From Aphis gossypii (Eukaryota > Arthropoda > Insecta > Hemiptera > Aphididae), in contig NC_065531.1 in the NCBI RefSeq assembly GCF_020184175.1, positions 15,893,213 through 15,957,212 of the forward strand: a DNA stretch of 64,000 nt, in the 5' to 3' direction. Shown here piece by piece: positions 1-12,376 of this stretch (positions are counted from its first letter, which is position 1; each line of letters begins with the position of its first letter). A program made the translations under genes and the position numbers. Under the pieces are notes generated by a model, which was given only the letters and a program-made list of their open reading frames with translations, searched no databases and was not told where the DNA came from.

Positions 1-2025
1 AAAATTGATGGTATCTATGGTAGTATTGTTGTACGACAACCACCATCGCAAGATCCCAACAGCCACTTGTACGATTACGACTTGACCACACACGTGGTAC
101 TGTTGTCCGATTGGCTCCATGAAAATGGAATGGAACGATTCCCAGGTAGATTAGCTGCAAACACCGGTCAAGATCCCGAGTCTCTGTTGATCAATGGAAA
201 AGGACAGTTCACAGTGAGTGCGGATGAATATTCTTTTTTGGATAATAACGGACAATAAAAACTTTTACTAATTTTCGGTTGCAGGACCCAAACACGGGAT
301 TCAGTACTAACACACCTTTGGAAACTTTTACCATCACACCGGGCAGGAGATACAGGTTTAGAATGATCAACGCCTTAGCATCAGTCTGTCCAGCCCAAAT
401 TACCATCCAAGGACATCCGCTCGTGCTAATTGCCACAGACGGTGAACCTATTCAGCCGGTGGTCGTCAACACAATCATTTCATTCTCGGGTAATGTTTGA
501 ACCGATTAATATTGTTTATTATTTTTTTCATTGATCTCTATAATGTCGACTGTTTCATTACAATATATTTTATTGTATCTCATTGCGAATTGTAGGAGAG
601 AGATACGACTTCATTATTAACGCGGAACAACCCGTCGGCGCATATTGGATTCAAGTCAGAGGTCTCGGTGAATGTGGAAACAAACGTGTGCAACAATTGG
701 CCATACTCCGATATGCAAGAGGACCGTATCAACCGAAATCAAAGGCTCCTACTTATGATGTTGGCTTACCTCAGGGTGTTGTAAGTGAATTTAATCATTC
801 GTCACAGTTTATACGATAGTGTGACTTTATATTGTATTTACGATCTATCTAACGACAGGTAATGAACCCGTTGGATGCTGTTTGTGATCGTCCCAGAACT
901 GATGCCATCTGTGTGAACCAACTGAAAAACGCCAAAGCTGTAGACAAAGGCCTTTTACAAGAAAGACCCGATGTGAAGATATTCTTGCCATTCAAATTCT
1001 TATTCTACAGGCCTGACGAACTTTTCCAACCGCATCAATACAACAAATACTTGGGTACTTAAAACGTTTAATTTATTATATTATAATAACAATCAAAATG
1101 TCAATTATTAATTAAGACACAATGTTTTATAATTCCCATTTAATACTACCGTCTATGTTTATTTATCAATAATTTGTACAAATAATGTTAAAAATATTTA
1201 CTATTTTTTCTTTTAAATTGCAGTGGCTCCCGGCGGTGGTGACCACGTAATCAGTTTAGTGGACGAAATTTCTTACACTTCTCCGGGATCTCCAATGATT
1301 TCCCAGATCGATGATATACCTCCAGAATTATTCTGTAACGGAGATAACAAGCCAGCAAATTGTGGCAGAAATTGCATGTGTTCGCACAAAGTCGATATTC
1401 CCAGGCACGCTGTTGTGGAAGTCGTGTTGGTCGATGAAGGTAATTTATACTTACAATAAAAAAAAAACCTCGTAATATTATTACAATAATAATATACAAA
1501 ATACATAATATTTTTATCATTTTTCTTTAGTCCAACAACCAAATTTGAGTCATCCGTTCCATTTGCACGGTTACTCATTCAACGTTATCGGTATGGGAAG
1601 ATCGCCCGACAAGAACGTCAAGAAAATCAACTTGAAACACGCTCTTGATTTGGACAGAAGAGGACTTTTAGACAGGCATTTCAATTTGCCACCGCTCAAA
1701 GACACGATAGCCGTGCCCAACAACGGTTACGTCGTATTCCGATTCAGAGCCGACAACCCAGGTAAATGTCGTCGATTAAAAAAAATAAATAACACCTACT
1801 AACCTACACGTAGCATTAAAAATATAACATTAAACAGTATTAATTCAACACTTACAAACGTTTTACTCGTTCGCAGGCTACTGGCTGTTCCATTGTCACT
1901 TTTTGTTCCATATCGTAATCGGTATGAATTTGGTGCTTCACGTCGGGACACACGCCGATTTGCCACCGGTTCCCGAAAACTTCCCGCGTTGTGGCGACTT
2001 TTTACCTCCAGTCAGTGTACACTGA
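1..2025 (+). CDS. Lac2: Laccase-2-like multicopper oxidase, C-terminal seven exons (5' partial)
   Basis: Secreted copper oxidase that oxidises catechols for cuticle tanning and sclerotisation (family knowledge). Exons: <1-213, 285-489, 596-780, 859-1054, 1224-1439, 1531-1761, 1877-2025. All junctions are GT-AG and keep one frame, giving 464 residues to a TGA at 2023-2025. The sequence shows the copper-site motif HPFHLHGYSF in the sixth exon and HCHFLFHIVIGM in the last, with the Met after the last His as the likely type-1 axial ligand. It also has the cysteine-rich stretch CNGDNKPANCGRNCMC and the ITPGRRYRFRMINA block of the second cupredoxin domain. The close match to the insect laccase-2 C-terminus, as I know it, favours Lac2 over the more divergent laccase-1 and MCO genes. 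The first cupredoxin domain and signal peptide lie left of the window. Only one set of 3' exons is visible. Confidence 0.9.
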
Positions 2026-2610
2026 TCACGTTCATAACACGTCAGTTCAAAACTAAGTGCTCATATAAGTAACGCAATGCGGTAACCACAGTTATAGAAG
2101 CGACAAAAGAAAAACATGCATATGAATGTTTTTTTTTTATTTATTTTATTTTAAACATATATATATGATAATATATATATATATATTACATTTTTGTACC
2201 CTAGAAATAATGTGTTATGCCATAACGAACATATATTATTTAAATGTGTTATTATTAGTCACTTGTTCAATTGTTTTTTTTTTCATTATATAGTCTAAGT
2301 CATTTCACGATATTAATTATATAATGTATATGTATATAATATTTTATCAAGCACAAAATTATCATTTATTTCAATCTTGCCTCTATTTATATACGTCTGA
2401 AGTTTGAAACTCATCAATTGCTTGCCAATATTATGTAAACCGTTTACCTTTATAATATACAGCCCAATACAATATTCTTAATACTACTTAATTCTATACG
2501 TCTAATTCATCTTGTAAATAATGATCTATATAATTAGTAGATTCTAGTTAATTAATGTTTTATGAATATTATCAATGTATAAATTAGAATAAACGTTATG
2601 TTTTAATGTA
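2026..2610 (+). promoter_or_regulatory. Laccase 3' UTR with poly(A) signal
   Basis: AT-rich sequence after the laccase stop. A canonical AATAAA lies at 2588-2593, about 560 bases downstream, and would place the transcript end near 2610. No earlier canonical hexamer was noticed. The UTR extent is inferred. Confidence 0.5.
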
Positions 2611-5314
2611 AAAATATATTTTGTACTATATTCTTTTTGTGCTATATAATAACAAAATCATTATTTTCTTTCACTAATTTTTATAATTAAAAATATGTCA
2701 GTTAATTTTATATCTATTTTTGTTTTTGTTTTTGTTTGTTATTTTTTAACAAATAGTAGCCAGTAAATTTAATACTAAAGAAAAAAAATACTTGGACTAA
2801 TTTTTCAGTAACTTCAAAAAAAAATTAAGATATCTATATTATTTCAATATTTTTATAGAAATATGAAACACACATCTCACACATAATAATATGATCATGA
2901 ACTTATTACGCAATAATACAATACACATTACATAATTTAATCGTTTAAGAACAATAATCGAACAGTATAATTGCTGTATACGTAATACTTATATGTTAAA
3001 AATATGAAAACACGTTGGTACTAACATTGGTTGAATAAACGTACACATTTAATTAATGGTACTATTAATGAACCAACTGAAAACCTCCTTTCCTTAATCT
3101 AAAACAGTTCAACATTTCAAAATTACTTTTAGTAGATAAATAGGTTATTTTGGGTAGATCGGATACCCTAATCGTACCCTTCCATATATGTCTGATGCAC
3201 ATAAAAAAGTATAATAATATGGTGTAATAATTAAATTATGATGGTATAATAGACTACAGACTAAATTCATTAGTACCGCTGTAGTATTGTAAGATATGTG
3301 GTGGAGAAAGAAATGTGCTTGAAAATAGTTTAAAGTTGGTAGAATATTCGCACGATATCCACAACTCTGAATTCGATACAATCAACGACTAAAAAACACT
3401 GTTGCATACATTTTAATTAAACTACTTTTTAAATTTAAAAAGTGAATTTTTAATTATACTGTTTCCGTGGATAAACAAATAAAAAAGTAATCTTATCTTA
3501 AATCTATCGATATTTCAGTAAATCAATACTTAATGTTTAAAAAAATCACTTAAAAACCCTTAATGATAGCGCATAACACGACATCAATTATAGGACAGGG
3601 TTTAGCTATCCCTCCCTATAACAATAATTATTATTTGTTAAAAGGCATTCGTCATCAGCATTATTTTTTAGGCACAAGTTGCATAGTTAGCTTACCTCAA
3701 CCATAATACATTACAAATACATTACATTTTTTTGGATAACATTCAATCATACAATTACGATATTTCGGCGTAATAGATAGACTACTAAAACTGCATTTAA
3801 GTCATCGTTGTGATGTAAGTCTTTTTTGATACCAATTTCAGGGCTGTTGAAAATGGACAATTTTTTTTTTAAAAAAAAACCGTGAAAGGGCTGTGTGAGT
3901 TTGTGTATAGTAACTGATCATTAGTTTGTGACCATAAAATAGTGTTCACCTTTCACACTCTATACCACGTGTAAAGTTTAATTTATTCAACGTGTTTGTT
4001 GGTAACGTGAACATGTTTTTACCTACTAATGGCATACGTTGGTGATTAAAAGACCACTTAATATTATGGTTTTAATGCTAATAATTCATTAAGTACTTCT
4101 TCAAATTTCGTAAATTTTAATAGTTTTGTCAGCGGCCCAACATAACAACAAGACCATTATTAATCGATTCACAAAATATAAAAATAAATAATTTGACAAG
4201 ACATCTAATATTCTAACCTAATATATTTTATAATACGTATTAAATAATATACTGAAATACCACATAACACGTTGCAGATTAATTATTATACTTATAAAAT
4301 AAATGGCAAGTTATAGAAAATTGTTACACAGCTCCAATAAAAATATCAATATAATATCATATAGTTACCAATAGTATGGCAATACTCCAATATATCAATT
4401 GTGATTTGTGAGTTATGTTTAACACAAGTACAGCAGGTATCTCAAAAATAATTACCAATGTGTTGATATATAGTACCTACATTTCATATAATAAATCAGT
4501 TTAAGCGAAACTAACGGAATAGATTAACCAACGCCAAGATTTCATAACGTGTTTTGTTTCTTATAGCTCATAAAAAAATTATATAAGCTCCTTTACTTAA
4601 AAAACAAAAATTATTTGAACTATTGATAATTTAAAAAAAAAAAATACTCGATCTCGAAATATCAAATTGAATAGTTATTTAATTATTATATTTTTTTTAA
4701 TACACCGATAAGTTTAAATAAACATAGATATATGTTATATATTTTATAACATTTTGTCGTTGGAAACAAAGTTTCTATGAAAAATTTAATATAATAATAA
4801 TTATAAAACCCATTTTTTTTGAGAAATTTTCAGTAATAATTTACCAAATTATTTTAACTATTAAAATAATATAATGAATTATTAAATTATGATTACACGT
4901 TTAAATCAAATAATACAATATTAATGTTTCATCAAAATGTTCTTTAACATAGATTAAAAAATAATAAGAAATTGTTTGATTGATTAACCAAATAACTATA
5001 CAATTTAATACAAATTCAAAATAATAATAATAATACTTTGTGTGTCCCATGAACTATCTATATAAAAATAAATTTAACTAAGCAAATAACGTATTATAAG
5101 CAAACAAAACTTAAGCGATATTTTTCATATAATATTATATTCATTATTCACCAACTCATACATGTAGAAATACATTATACATGAAAAATAAAATAAATAA
5201 TAGTTATACTATGTTATAATATTATGAGTTCAATTAAATCATTAAAATATTCTTATTCAGACCACGATATCTCATCATAATACATAAAATTAATAATTAA
5301 TTTAAAAAAAACAA
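2611..5314. other. AT-rich spacer between convergent laccase and esterase genes
   Basis: About 2.7 kb with stop codons in all frames and no recognisable coding motif. It contains a short TTTTTG-type run near 2717-2740 and homopolymer A/T tracts. Because the laccase (+) and esterase (-) converge here, it should hold the 3' UTRs of both. No second set of laccase 3' exons was found. Confidence 0.6.
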
Positions 5315-7987
5315 TCAGAAATCCTTATTTTTATAATAAGAATAATGTTCATTCTCTTTGAAGTCCAGCGAATCCCAAAAAGCGATTCTCCCCATGCCCT
5401 GGACTTCGTCCATAGAAATATTTGTAGGGGAAGATATTTTTAAAAACGATAAACCCGAATGATGAGGATCTTTGCTGACAGGAGTCCAATTTATAGAACT
5501 AATTCCAGTTGATGGTATTCTATTTTAAAAATAACTTTTCCTCAATAAATTTATTACAGAAATATTATAATATAAAATATTACCCTTTAAAAGCAAATGA
5601 TGTCCAAATATCAACTATAATTGGCACTAATGATTTATCCGATTCTGAGTCTTCGACGTTTGCATATACGTTTTTTAACGCGTAACCTGTGTCATCTGCA
5701 TGACTTGCTCCTATATAAATACAAAATTAATATATTGTGTAACAGTCAATAAAATAATATGATATAATTTAAAATATTTTTATTACCGTAATTTTCATTT
5801 GATTTTGAAAAATATTCCGAAAGACTGTGGCTACCCCGGTATCCGAATTGGTATAAATATACCGGAGATTTATAAAGTTGAGAATGCATTTTAGCAGCTT
5901 TTATAATATCGACTACAAACAGGCGATCGCTAATCATCTGAAAATATCGTTCAAATATGAATTATCTGATGAATAATAATATATTAATTCAGTACTTGAA
6001 TAAATTGTTCTGTATTTCCTTTGATCAATCTTTTACTGCCTATGTATTCTTTTCTAATAAGTTCTGAAACGTTGTCAATTTTATCTTGAGGTATTGTGTA
6101 ATTGTAATCCAGTATGTGTGGCAAGACTTTGTTCCAATTTTCGTCAATATACTTTAACAACTTTGGATCATTGATGAATTCTAAAAACACAATATTGTTT
6201 ACACATTACAATTATGGCATACCTAATAAATAATATTAGTAAAATCGAATACCAGATCCTGGATAAAGACCCTCATGAGTGGCAACACTTAACAACCACG
6301 GTACATCTGCTGCTAGACCTTTAGCTAAAATATGATAGGGCAGTTCACTTATAAAAGCATTTTCACTGGGTAACTCGACAACCGGTCCAAAAGGAGAAAA
6401 TGGGTTGTACAATAACGGCTGTAATAATAATCGCATTAAAGTAAACTAAATAAGTATACATTTTTTTAAAAACGATCAACAGAAATCGTACTAACAAAAA
6501 ATATTTTAACTGCTTCTACGATGTGTACAGCTGGCCTGGTAATTAAACATTCGACCAGTTCTTTTGACGGATAAGTTGGACAACCTAAGTAAGCGCCGAT
6601 AGCTGCTGATTTAGAAGGTACATTTTCAGCCATTGTCCAAGGGCACAGCGCCGTTCCACTCTGAGAGAATACTTTTTGAAACAATCCTATGTACATTATA
6701 CATGTATCACACGAAATAAATTAGAAAACTATACACGAGCTTAACGACGAAAAAAAAACATTGATCAATGTGTAACCTCTAGACAATGGTGACAACATAT
6801 GAAAATGAACACTGGCACCTCCAGCCGACATTCCACTAATTGTAATATTTTCTGGATCACCTCCAAAATATTTTATATTTCTTTTCACCCATTTTAATGC
6901 ATGCACTTGATCTTTTAATCCGTTATTTCCAGACACTACCGAATCTCCAGTACTAAAAAAACCTGTATAATATATTATATTATATATGTTTTATTTATTG
7001 TCTGTAAGCATAACAAACAATAGTACGTACATTTTTGGTAAATTTGGAACCTTATTACTATAAAATTAATGTTAATGTGATATTGTACAAAAATAGGAAA
7101 AATATCAGAACAAAATATTTTAAAATTACGCTTAATCGTTATTTTAATATATTATACAAAAACAGTATGAAATATAACCTTAAATTTAATAAATTGAAGG
7201 TTAGGCGCATTGACGAGGTTATGTATCAAGAATATATTTATAATATATATAAATATTAATTAGAATCATTATCCTAGTAGGACATATTTTGTATTAAACT
7301 CTATTACGAAATAATAAATATTATTTGTTTATATTAAATTCGAATGTCATAATATAATATTACCTATTGGTCCGAGCCGGTAGTTAAACGTAACGAGAAT
7401 TATATCTTTATCTAATATATAATCGGGCTGGTACACAGACCCGTAAAGAAACATGAAAGCACCTCCGTGAATAAAAACCAATACATTCAAAAGCTTATTA
7501 CTCTTTCCTCTTGTCGGAAGCTAAATCATAAATAAAATCAATTATTATAATTTAAATTCAAATAGACAAAATATTCGAATAGCTAACTTTTGGTGTATAC
7601 ACGTTGGCATAAAGGCAATCCTCGTCTCCTTCAATTAAATAACTAGAATGATCGTATTGAATACATTTACTACCCGGAGACGATGCGTTCCACACTCCTA
7701 GCCAAGGTTTTATCGGTTGAGGTTCCTATAATATAACATGTGTGTTCCAAAATTTTATATCTATAATGCATTTGTGAAAGCACGTTGACAAAGTTTACCT
7801 GAAATCTCAGCTTCCCCACTGGAGGAGTTGCATAAGGTATACCTTGAAAGCTGTAAATAGTCCTTCCATTCCATGTTTTCGACAGTATTCCAGATATGAG
7901 CCCGCTTTCAATTTCTACTACGGGAAACTGATTAGCAGCCACCAAACAATACAAACGTATCAATAATAAAACATTAATAAGTCGCAT
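5315..7987 (-). CDS. Secreted type-B carboxylesterase, E4/FE4-like (gene A, complete)
   Basis: Alpha/beta-hydrolase that cleaves or sequesters carboxyl esters; aphid E4/FE4 relatives degrade insecticidal esters (family knowledge). Exons from the start, complement: 7987-7799, 7725-7588, 7520-7364, 6962-6777, 6686-6496, 6418-6253, 6180-5996, 5937-5787, 5710-5584, 5519-5315. The frame stays open, 1695 nt, 564 aa. The N-terminus is a signal peptide of about 18 residues (MRLINVLLLIRLYCLVAA). The oxyanion hole is HGG in exon 3. Nucleophile Ser is near residue 207 in GMSAG, the acidic residue near 336 in THEGLYP, and His near 458 in ASHADD, so the triad is intact. EDCLYANVYTP and NYRLGP are family signatures. 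It lies head-to-head with gene B at 21406. The His motif reads SHADD where gene B has SHGDD. The enzyme's natural substrate cannot be told from sequence. Confidence 0.9.
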
Positions 7988-10900
7988 GTCGAAAAATATG
8001 GAAAAAACAAATAATTAGCAAAACTTTCAGAGCAATTAACTGGCCAGCCGTGTTTACGGGTAGACAAATGTCGAATGAATAAATAGTTGTTATAATATAA
8101 AACGAGAATATAATGCGATGTATCTGGTACTATTACAATAATATATGCTTGTTCCCCACTTTTTCACGAGAACACAAAGTATGTTACAAACAGCTAGACA
8201 TCCTTCAGTAAAGGTGGCGTAATTATAAGAATTTGTTCAGAGAAGAGATATATTTTTTTCTATGATTTACTATAAAATACGTTTAATTTTGCATTAGCAT
8301 AATTTACAATACTTACCCACATCCATTTCTACTCGATTTCAACACCCCCAATTATTTGAATTAAATCATTTATTACCAATAAAAATTAATTCATTAATTA
8401 TTTTACTATTATATAGTTATATTCATATATATATATATATATATATATATACGATTCAAAAAAAATAAATAATAATAATAAAATGCGTGTAACTATATTT
8501 CTTACTAGATAGAATATTAGAATATTACAAGTACCTATTACATAAAAATCTCAACTAAAGATTTTTAAATATTTAAATAGTAATAGTTGTGCAATAGCCA
8601 ATAGAATATAAATTATTACATTCTTAAGCTTTCAATATTACATTGTATATTTTAAACTATAAATTATAAAATATTTTAAAAATACTTATCTTATAAGTTG
8701 TCAATGCATTTATTAAAAATGGTATTATACGTAAATAAAAATAGTCGATAAAAATGTCTAGTCTCCATAACAACTATTGTTTTCTGATAACTATAACAAA
8801 ATATTTATAATCCAGAATATTTTAAAATAATACATACAGGGTGTTTCGCCGAGCATCCTCACCACCATTTTAAATTTAATAATTACTTTATTCAAATTCT
8901 AAATTTTGCATCAATTTTTAAGTTAATCAACCTAATGTTTATATTTTTAAGTACTTAGATTTGGAATATACCATTTTAATAACATTTTGTATATCAGAAG
9001 TATCATAGGTATTGTGGTAATACCAACTTCTTTTTTCAGATAAAAACCACCTTTTTTACTGAAAATTATATAAAATATAAATATATATTATATACAATTA
9101 TTACTATAATTTTTTTTAAAAATTGTATGCCTTCAAACCAGAATTTTAAAGAGTAGTTTTTAACTTGCCTACCTCTTAACTCTGTAGAATAATATGTTAG
9201 GAAGATATATGGGAAATCATGATAATTTGATAATTATTATAGTATTTTATACTAATCTATCAATATTTTATATTCTACAAAAATTGTTTAAGTATAATAT
9301 TGTGTACTATACTAAATATTACAACTATTTTATTCTTTGTAAAACTATTATTTAAGGAAACATATGAACATTCTATAGGCAAATCACTGTATAATATATG
9401 TATAATATTATAAATAAAACAAGAATTATTTTTTAAAAATATTTAAAATAATAAATAAATAAATAAATTTATATTTTAGTCGCTTATTTATAATAGCGGT
9501 AGATACAAGTTTTGTTCTTTATTACATTAGAAGATACATATAGTATAATACACAATATACTACACCAATTGGAACCAGGATTTTTTTATATTTATACATA
9601 TTCACTTAGACATGCGTCTAATATTATGTAAGTATTAGATATATATAGCATGATATTAGAGATACACACATTTAACGATATGAACAGTAGTAACGATAAA
9701 CGTCATAAAATCGGAAAATTCCAATGTTGCATAAACACTGATTGCACTTTTTATTGTTAGTGATATCTGGTCATACAAAAAAAAAAAAAATTCAACAAAT
9801 TTACACTCGTCGACCGTCATAAATTAGTAGTGTCCATTTGGCGCATTTTTTTTCGTGTCAGCAGATATTAAAAATTTCGATCAGTGTAATTATTACATTA
9901 CTATTTATTAAAATTTAACAATATGTAAAATGCATGCACTCGACGACACGGGTAGTATATTATGCAATTACCAAACTTTAGAATCCAACCAGTAGCTTTA
10001 TTATCTCATATCTGTAAGCTGCAGGGCCGGACCGGGCCACGAGCCAAAGCTGTATCGGAAAGTATTATATAGATATCAATATGATGAAATAAACCTAAGT
10101 ACTTATTATATTTAGTTTATTTTATAATAATAATAATAATAAGCAGAGTTGAGTAAACATCAATAATTATATCCATTAAAATTACGTAACCTAATTACAT
10201 TTGTAACTTATTTTACCCAACTTGTTATGAAATTTTAAAATGTAACCAATTGAAATTTTTGCTTTAACTTTCAACAAAAGATACATGTAGTTATTTTAAA
10301 TTAAATAGTTTAGGTAACAAGGTAAATCACATTAAACAAATATAATATTAAAACAATAATTATTAAGGCAATAAATGTGAAACAATATAAATAAATATAC
10401 TCAGCACTCAGTAATATTAATATTAGTGAAAAAATACATAAAAACAGTCTCGATATCCTTAAATAAAAATTAGCACAAAATATAATATATCCTACATCCT
10501 ACAGGCAACGGCACACAAATAGTTTATTTACAAATATAGCGTTAACAAATAGTTGTAACTCATACCATGTTACATTAATTATTATCTAAAAAAAAATTGG
10601 AATTAAGTACTAATTTGTAAAAATTAAGAAAATATATGAGTTAACTGTTCGACTTTACTGTGTTATGCCTACTATAGCTACTATTTATGAACTTATCTAT
10701 TGTATAAATCGAGTAAAATGTAATATAGTTTTTTTTTGTCGGTACTAAATAGGTAGTGTAATAATATTTAAAAAGTTCCTAGTTAAGAGTTGTAATATTC
10801 TATGCTTAATTCTATAAAAATAAAGTAATTATTGGTTTTTTTATTTATGTAGATGAGTCATTAAATGTGAATATATTTGGGCCGGTTAATTACTAATAAT

Positions 10901-11127
10901 ATTGGTATGAAAGTAAAAAAACTTATCCAGATTCTATTGCAGCCTTGTTTGTAAGAATCCCCGTGTATCTAGGACCCAAGAAATCCAAAAACGGATAATC
11001 CAAAATAAAACTCATCCAACTTTATTTCAACGTTCCTGGTTTCTTTGAAGTATAACTTATACCTACCTATCTAAATTATTTATTGATATTATATACTTAT
11101 ATCATAATTTATAATATTTGGCTTAAC
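7988..11127. other. AT-rich spacer left of the BEL insertion
   Basis: No coding sequence recognised. The first few hundred bases upstream of 7987 should contain the promoter of esterase gene A, but no convincing TATA/initiator pair could be fixed. A TA microsatellite lies at 8425-8451. Two isolated GC-rich phrases, near 8838 (CAGGGTGTTTCGCC) and 10022 (GCAGGGCCGGACCGGGCC), look like transposon termini, but no partner end was found. Confidence 0.5.
8425..8451. repeat. TA dinucleotide microsatellite
   Basis: An uninterrupted run of about 13 AT units. Similar shorter runs occur near 18770 and 58705. Confidence 0.9.
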
Positions 11128-11250
11128 ATTTTTGTACGGGCCGGGAGCATGTAATAATAACACGCGCGCCCGGTCACCAAAATGCTACGTGCGCCACTAC
11201 ATAGACCGACTTCTTCGGCCACACAGGTGTGTATGTGTGTGTAATTGTGT

Positions 11251-11300
11251 ATAGTCGAACAGCAGTGGTTGGGGTCGCCGCGCAAGTACTGTTCGACTAT
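11251..11300. repeat. Perfect 12-bp inverted repeat inside the LTR
   Basis: ATAGTCGAACAG at 11251-11262 is the exact reverse complement of CTGTTCGACTAT at 11289-11300. The 26-nt loop is GC-rich. It may fold in the LTR RNA. Function unknown. Confidence 0.85.
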
Positions 11301-11701
11301 GAAATGTGGATGAAGTGTGTAAGTGTGTAATATTATGTATGGTGTGTGCTTAAAATTAAGAAAAGGTAACTAAAATTAAATATAAAAAATGGTAACGCAG
11401 AATATGATAATAATCGCTGTATAATAAATAATAATAATCACGGCCCTTCTAGCCCAACACTTAAAAAATGTAAACAATAAAGAATAATAATTTTATTGCC
11501 TAAGTGGCACAACAATTTATAAATTAACAGTAATAACAAATAATAAAAATGGTAACTATGAATGGTGATGGTGAATTGTAGAACTATTAGGTAACTACTA
11601 AAGTATAAATAGTAGTGAGTAGACAGAATAATTAGTATTCGTCTACTGCTGCCGACTATTTGAGACGACTCTCATAAATAGTTAAATTGGTTGTTCTAAT
11701 A

Positions 11702-11704
<3 letters not shown>

Positions 11705-11744
<40 letters not shown>
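11705..11744. repeat. CA microsatellite, 20 units
   Basis: Uninterrupted CA repeat within the 3' LTR. Confidence 0.95.
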
Positions 11745-11745
<1 letters not shown>

Positions 11746-12287
11746 TAACAAAAAATAATAATAAATAAATCACTCACAGTAAGTTGTCGGTGCACTGCTG
11801 GCCAACTGCTACCAGTACCTAAATATAATACAATGAAAAATAATACAAAACTTGGCTATTGGAGCCGTTACACAAGGATATAATTTTTACGTGTTGATGA
11901 TAGGTATATGGCAATAACTGGTGCGAGTACAATATTACAATAAATAATTCACATTGATGGCGATTTGCGCACACAAGAATAACAAAAAAGGGTGGTGATT
12001 TGCGTACACTTAAACATTATGTATATAAAAAAAAGGTACTAATAACATTCAGCTATTCGAGCCGTTTTATGGGTATCGCATTCGTCCAACGAACTATATA
12101 CTCGCGTACGGCGGTTGAACAATAGTGAGAGAACGGGAAAATATGATATAACACTCAACACAATGAAAATTTAAAAAGATCTTAATACAAATTTCACAAC
12201 ACAGATAACATAAACTTAATCTAACGAGTATAATGTGTGAGTGGGTCTGTGTGTGTGTGCGTGTGTGTGACCGAACGGTAATACCTT

Positions 12288-12312
12288 TAATTAGGTCATA
12301 TTGACCTAATTA
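12288..12312. repeat. Perfect 11-bp inverted repeat in the LTR
   Basis: TAATTAGGTCA, a TAT spacer, then TGACCTAATTA. The truncated 5' LTR copy keeps only the right arm, so the palindrome is lost there. Confidence 0.85.
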
Positions 12313-12364
12313 GCGGTGGCCTGGGCGGCCGGCCTATTTACCCGACCCGTTATCAGCGCCGACA

Positions 12365-12376
12365 TCTCCCCCCGTT
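12365..12376 (-). promoter_or_regulatory. Polypurine tract of the BEL/Pao element
   Basis: On the minus strand AACGGGGGGAGA abuts the first base of the 3' LTR (TGTCGGCGC). This is where plus-strand DNA priming occurs in LTR retroelements, and it supports placing the LTR border at 12364. Confidence 0.8.

Larger units (their letters stand above)
11133..12364 (-). repeat. 3' LTR of the BEL/Pao element
   Basis: About 1232 bp, bounded by TGTACGGGCC on the plus strand and CGCCGACA at 12364, adjacent to the polypurine tract. Its 12138-12364 part recurs at 13819-13980 with roughly 65 bases missing from that copy. It contains a CA microsatellite and two perfect inverted repeats. The length is inferred from the target duplication and termini, because the 5' LTR is too truncated to confirm the inner border. 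Confidence 0.78.

Noticed and set aside
1251..1578. Two minus-strand frames over laccase exons
   Set aside because: Antisense shadows of verified exons 1224-1439 and 1531-1761.
7035..7259. Plus-strand 74-codon frame
   Set aside because: Sits in an intron of esterase gene A, with low-complexity Asn/Lys/Tyr composition and no motif.
10022..11160. A transposon bounded by the GGGCCGG phrases at 10022 and 11138
   Set aside because: The phrases are not inverted copies of each other, and the second is the BEL LTR terminus, which is fixed by its target duplication.
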